The notes under the pieces: generated by a model
Seen by the model: the letters and a program-made list of their open reading frames with translations, nothing else
Told to the model about the DNA's origin: nothing
The model's database searches: none
Program-made: the position numbers and the translations under genes
Source: Bacteroidota bacterium
Lineage (GTDB): Bacteria > Bacteroidota > Bacteroidia > Chitinophagales > Chitinophagaceae
DNA length: 16,031 nucleotides
Direction of reading: 5' to 3'
NCBI GenBank assembly: GCA_947460795.1
Contig: CANHJA010000023.1
Coordinates: forward strand, 1-16,031
Shown: piece by piece, positions 14,210-16,031 of the stretch
Numbering within the stretch: position 1 is the stretch's first letter
How the letters are laid out: each line of letters starts with the position of its first letter

Positions 14210-16031
14210 TTATTGAGCAATCCAAAATTCAGGATTCAGTTTGGAAGAACCTCCATTGATCCCTGCCTTCCATATTTCAAAATGAAAATTCGCGTTGCCT
14301 TCATCATTGACCATAACCGTTCCTATTTTTTGTTTAAGCCCAACCTTGCTTCCTTTAGAAACATTCACACTGCTTAGTTTCCCATAAACTGTATAATAGG
14401 AACCATGACTAACAATAACTGTATTTCCAGTTCCTGGTAATGATAAAATAGAAATGACTTCTCCTGGGTAAACACTTCTTGCCGAAGCCCCTCTGCTTGT
14501 TCTGATGTCTACGCCATAATTTTCTGAAACAATATTAAAAACAGGGTGTTTATTCTTGCCAAAATGCTCAACTACATATCCTTTTTCAACAGGCCAAGGC
14601 AAACGGCCTTTGTTGGCTTCTAGGGTATTTGTCAATTCTCGTTCAGAAGGCGTTAATGAATACTTGAAATCATCGCTGGCCAATGTTTTGGTAGATTTTG
14701 GTTTTACAGGTTCATCATATGCAAGTTCCAATTGCTTTTCTTTTTCTGAGCTTGCTAAAGTAGGGTTGTAGCGCGGGTTGTTGTATGGTTGTGTATTTGC
14801 GTTTCGCTGTTCTTGTATTTCTCGTTTCTTTTTATCTTCAGTCAATCGTCTTTGATATTCCTCCTGACGTTGTTTTTCTGCTAATAAATTTCGTTGTTTT
14901 TCCTCTTGTTGTTTCTTCTCCTTCGCTAATTTTTTTTCAAGCGCTTCTTGTTTTTCTTTCTCAATGGCAAGCTCTTTCTCTCGTTCAATACGCTTTGCCT
15001 CTTGCATTTTAGACGCTTTTCGCTCTTGTTCCTCACGTTCTTTTCGTTGTTGAGCTAATTTACGCTCTTGCTCTTCTCGTAGTTTACGCTCTTGCAGTAA
15101 TTTTTGTTCTTGTTCTTCTCTTTTTTGTTTATCAGCCAATGCTTGACGCTCTTTTTCTTCGGCTTGTTTTTTTGCTAAAGCCAATCTTTTATTTTCTTCT
15201 TCTTGCTTTCTTTTTTGCGCTAAGGATTCTTCTTCTAATTTTTTATTTAATTCCGCTTTTTTTAATGCCAATTCTTTTTGTCTGCGTTCTTTGTCTAAAC
15301 GCATTTTTTCATCCATTGCTCTTTTTTGTGCAATTTCAATTTCTCTTCTAATAACCGCAGCAATTGCATTATTTAAGTTCTCAGCTTCTTTTCTTTTTTT
15401 AATCAAGTCAAGAGTTAACTCTTTCTCTTTCCCTTTTATTTCTGATACTACTTTGTCTTTTTGAGCCGTTTCAATCTCTAATATTTTGCTCTGCATTTGT
15501 TGAGCTTGCAATACAAAATCTTTCTTCTGCTTTACATTATTGAGTACAGTTATTTTATTATTTAGTTGCTGGCTTGCAGAGGTAATTTTCATTGCTTGGT
15601 CTGCTCTGTATCCTCTGTATTGTTTCACATAATGCAAGCGTCTAATAGCATCGTTAAATGAATTGGAAGAAAATAAAAAAACAATTAAATCAGACGAAGT
15701 CCTATTTTTATAGGTATATCGAACCATTTCAGCGTATTGCTTTTTCAACGTATCTAATGCTGTTTTTAAATTAGTTACGTCTCTTGTGGCGATGCTTAAA
15801 TTGTTGTCAATTATTGAAATTTCACTGTTTATGTTCCCAATTAATTTTTGTCGAGCTGATAATTTACTTTGTAAGGTCAACAACTCATCCACACTCGCTT
15901 TTTTATTTTTTTGTAGAGAAGCCAATTCGTTTTGTGTTCGTTTTATTTCTTCAATTATAGACATTCGTTGACTTTCTAATTGTTCTCTCGAAAGTCCTTT
16001 TACTTTTGAATTACGAACAGGTTTTTTTACA
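14210..16031 (-). CDS. EnvC-like LytM/M23-domain protein, murein hydrolase activator (5' end cut)
   Basis: At least 606 residues; the frame is open from the stop at 14210-14212 through an internal ATG at 15964 to the right edge, so the true start and signal peptide lie outside. Counting from that ATG, residues 1-175 are an EnvC-type coiled coil (NKKASVDELLTLQ, YRGYRADQ), 175-400 a long Lys/Glu/Arg/Gln coil, 400-455 a linker, and 457-584 a LytM domain starting WPVEKGYVVEHFGKNKHPVF. Active M23 enzymes have HxxxD, YxHL and HxH; here these read N482-YGV-D486, YGK529L and N559-F-H561. One zinc ligand and both catalytic histidines are replaced, so it is probably inactive as a peptidase. EnvC-family proteins act at the division site by activating amidases, which fits. 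It is next to scpB in the same direction. Confidence 0.88.
   Translation of the reverse strand, partial: VKKPVRNSKVKGLSREQLESQRMSIIEEIKRTQNELASLQKNKKASVDELLTLQSKLSARQKLIGNINSEISIIDNNLSIATRDVTNLKTALDTLKKQYAEMVRYTYKNRTSSDLIVFLFSSNSFNDAIRRLHYVKQYRGYRADQAMKITSASQQLNNKITVLNNVKQKKDFVLQAQQMQSKILEIETAQKDKVVSEIKGKEKELTLDLIKKRKEAENLNNAIAAVIRREIEIAQKRAMDEKMRLDKERRQKELALKKAELNKKLEEESLAQKRKQEEENKRLALAKKQAEEKERQALADKQKREEQEQKLLQERKLREEQERKLAQQRKEREEQERKASKMQEAKRIEREKELAIEKEKQEALEKKLAKEKKQQEEKQRNLLAEKQRQEEYQRRLTEDKKKREIQEQRNANTQPYNNPRYNPTLASSEKEKQLELAYDEPVKPKSTKTLASDDFKYSLTPSERELTNTLEANKGRLPWPVEKGYVVEHFGKNKHPVFNIVSENYGVDIRTSRGASARSVYPGEVISILSLPGTGNTVIVSHGSYYTVYGKLSSVNVSKGSKVGLKQKIGTVMVNDEGNANFHFEIWKAGINGGSSKLNPEFWIAQ

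Noticed and set aside
14183..14377. Possible 64-residue plus-strand gene overlapping the 3' end of the EnvC-like gene.
   Set aside because: Mostly inside the conserved LytM coding sequence on the other strand; no promoter box and no recognisable family.
14785..15351. Plus-strand open frames encoding Leu/Phe-rich, membrane-like small proteins.
   Set aside because: They are the reverse reading of the Lys/Glu/Gln-rich coil of the EnvC-like gene, which explains the hydrophobicity. The minus-strand frame is continuous and recognisable.
14770..15440. Repetitive words suggesting a tandem-repeat or CRISPR-like array.
   Set aside because: The repeats are codon-level echoes of a charged coiled coil within one open frame; no constant-length repeats separated by unique spacers.
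1..16031. A new defence, mobile or biosynthetic system hidden in the window.
   Set aside because: Nearly every gene belongs to a recognisable core family, with no integrase, transposase, toxin-antitoxin, nuclease-helicase set or abrupt change in base composition visible.

Overview
The window is AT-rich chromosomal DNA from a member of the Bacteroidota, probably of the class Chitinophagia or a relative. Three things support this. It carries a type IX secretion (T9SS)/gliding gene set: a large PKD protein with a gliding-type C-terminal sorting domain, a PorP/SprF-family outer-membrane protein and GldC. It encodes a DUF349 repeat protein and a branched-chain-type amino-acid dehydrogenase typical of that phylum. 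Several genes are preceded by the Bacteroidota -7 promoter element TAnnTTTG, and strong Shine-Dalgarno sequences are absent. The exact genus cannot be read from the sequence.

Layout. Positions 1-176 hold the 3' end of a plus-strand gene for an Ala/Lys/Glu-rich, LEA-like protein. Two back-to-back terminators (260-294 and 323-363) separate it from a minus-strand block. Reading that block in transcription order (right to left), it has an Nfu-type Fe-S scaffold gene (5708-5118), rpoN for sigma-54 (4922-3429), and then a likely two-gene operon of a DUF349 repeat protein (3204-1498) and leucine dehydrogenase (1474-404). A divergent intergenic region at 5734-5854 contains an imperfect palindrome. 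From there a plus-strand block runs to 13376: the 1170-residue secreted beta-propeller/PKD protein, its PorP/SprF partner 5 bases downstream, gldC, a GatB/YqeY-domain gene overlapping a CvpA-family gene by one base, and a MacB/FtsX-type ABC permease that starts with TTG. The last block is minus strand: an EnvC-like LytM/M23 protein, cut by the right edge, followed by scpB.

How the genes work together. The clearest functional unit is 5855-10386: a cargo protein with a type B T9SS sorting domain and the PorP/SprF-family protein expected to anchor or export it, followed by gldC, a gene linked to gliding. The right end groups two cell-cycle functions: control of peptidoglycan cleavage at division (EnvC-like, with a degenerate metallopeptidase site) and chromosome condensation (ScpB). 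The others (sigma-54, Fe-S scaffold, leucine dehydrogenase, YqeY, CvpA) are housekeeping or metabolic genes. No tRNA, rRNA, CRISPR array, insertion sequence, phage gene or recognisable defence system is seen, and no intergenic gap reaches 300 bases. This looks like an ordinary core-genome region. The points worth a second look are details of promoter placement, start codons, domain degeneracy and gene pairing; I found no evidence of a new multi-gene system.
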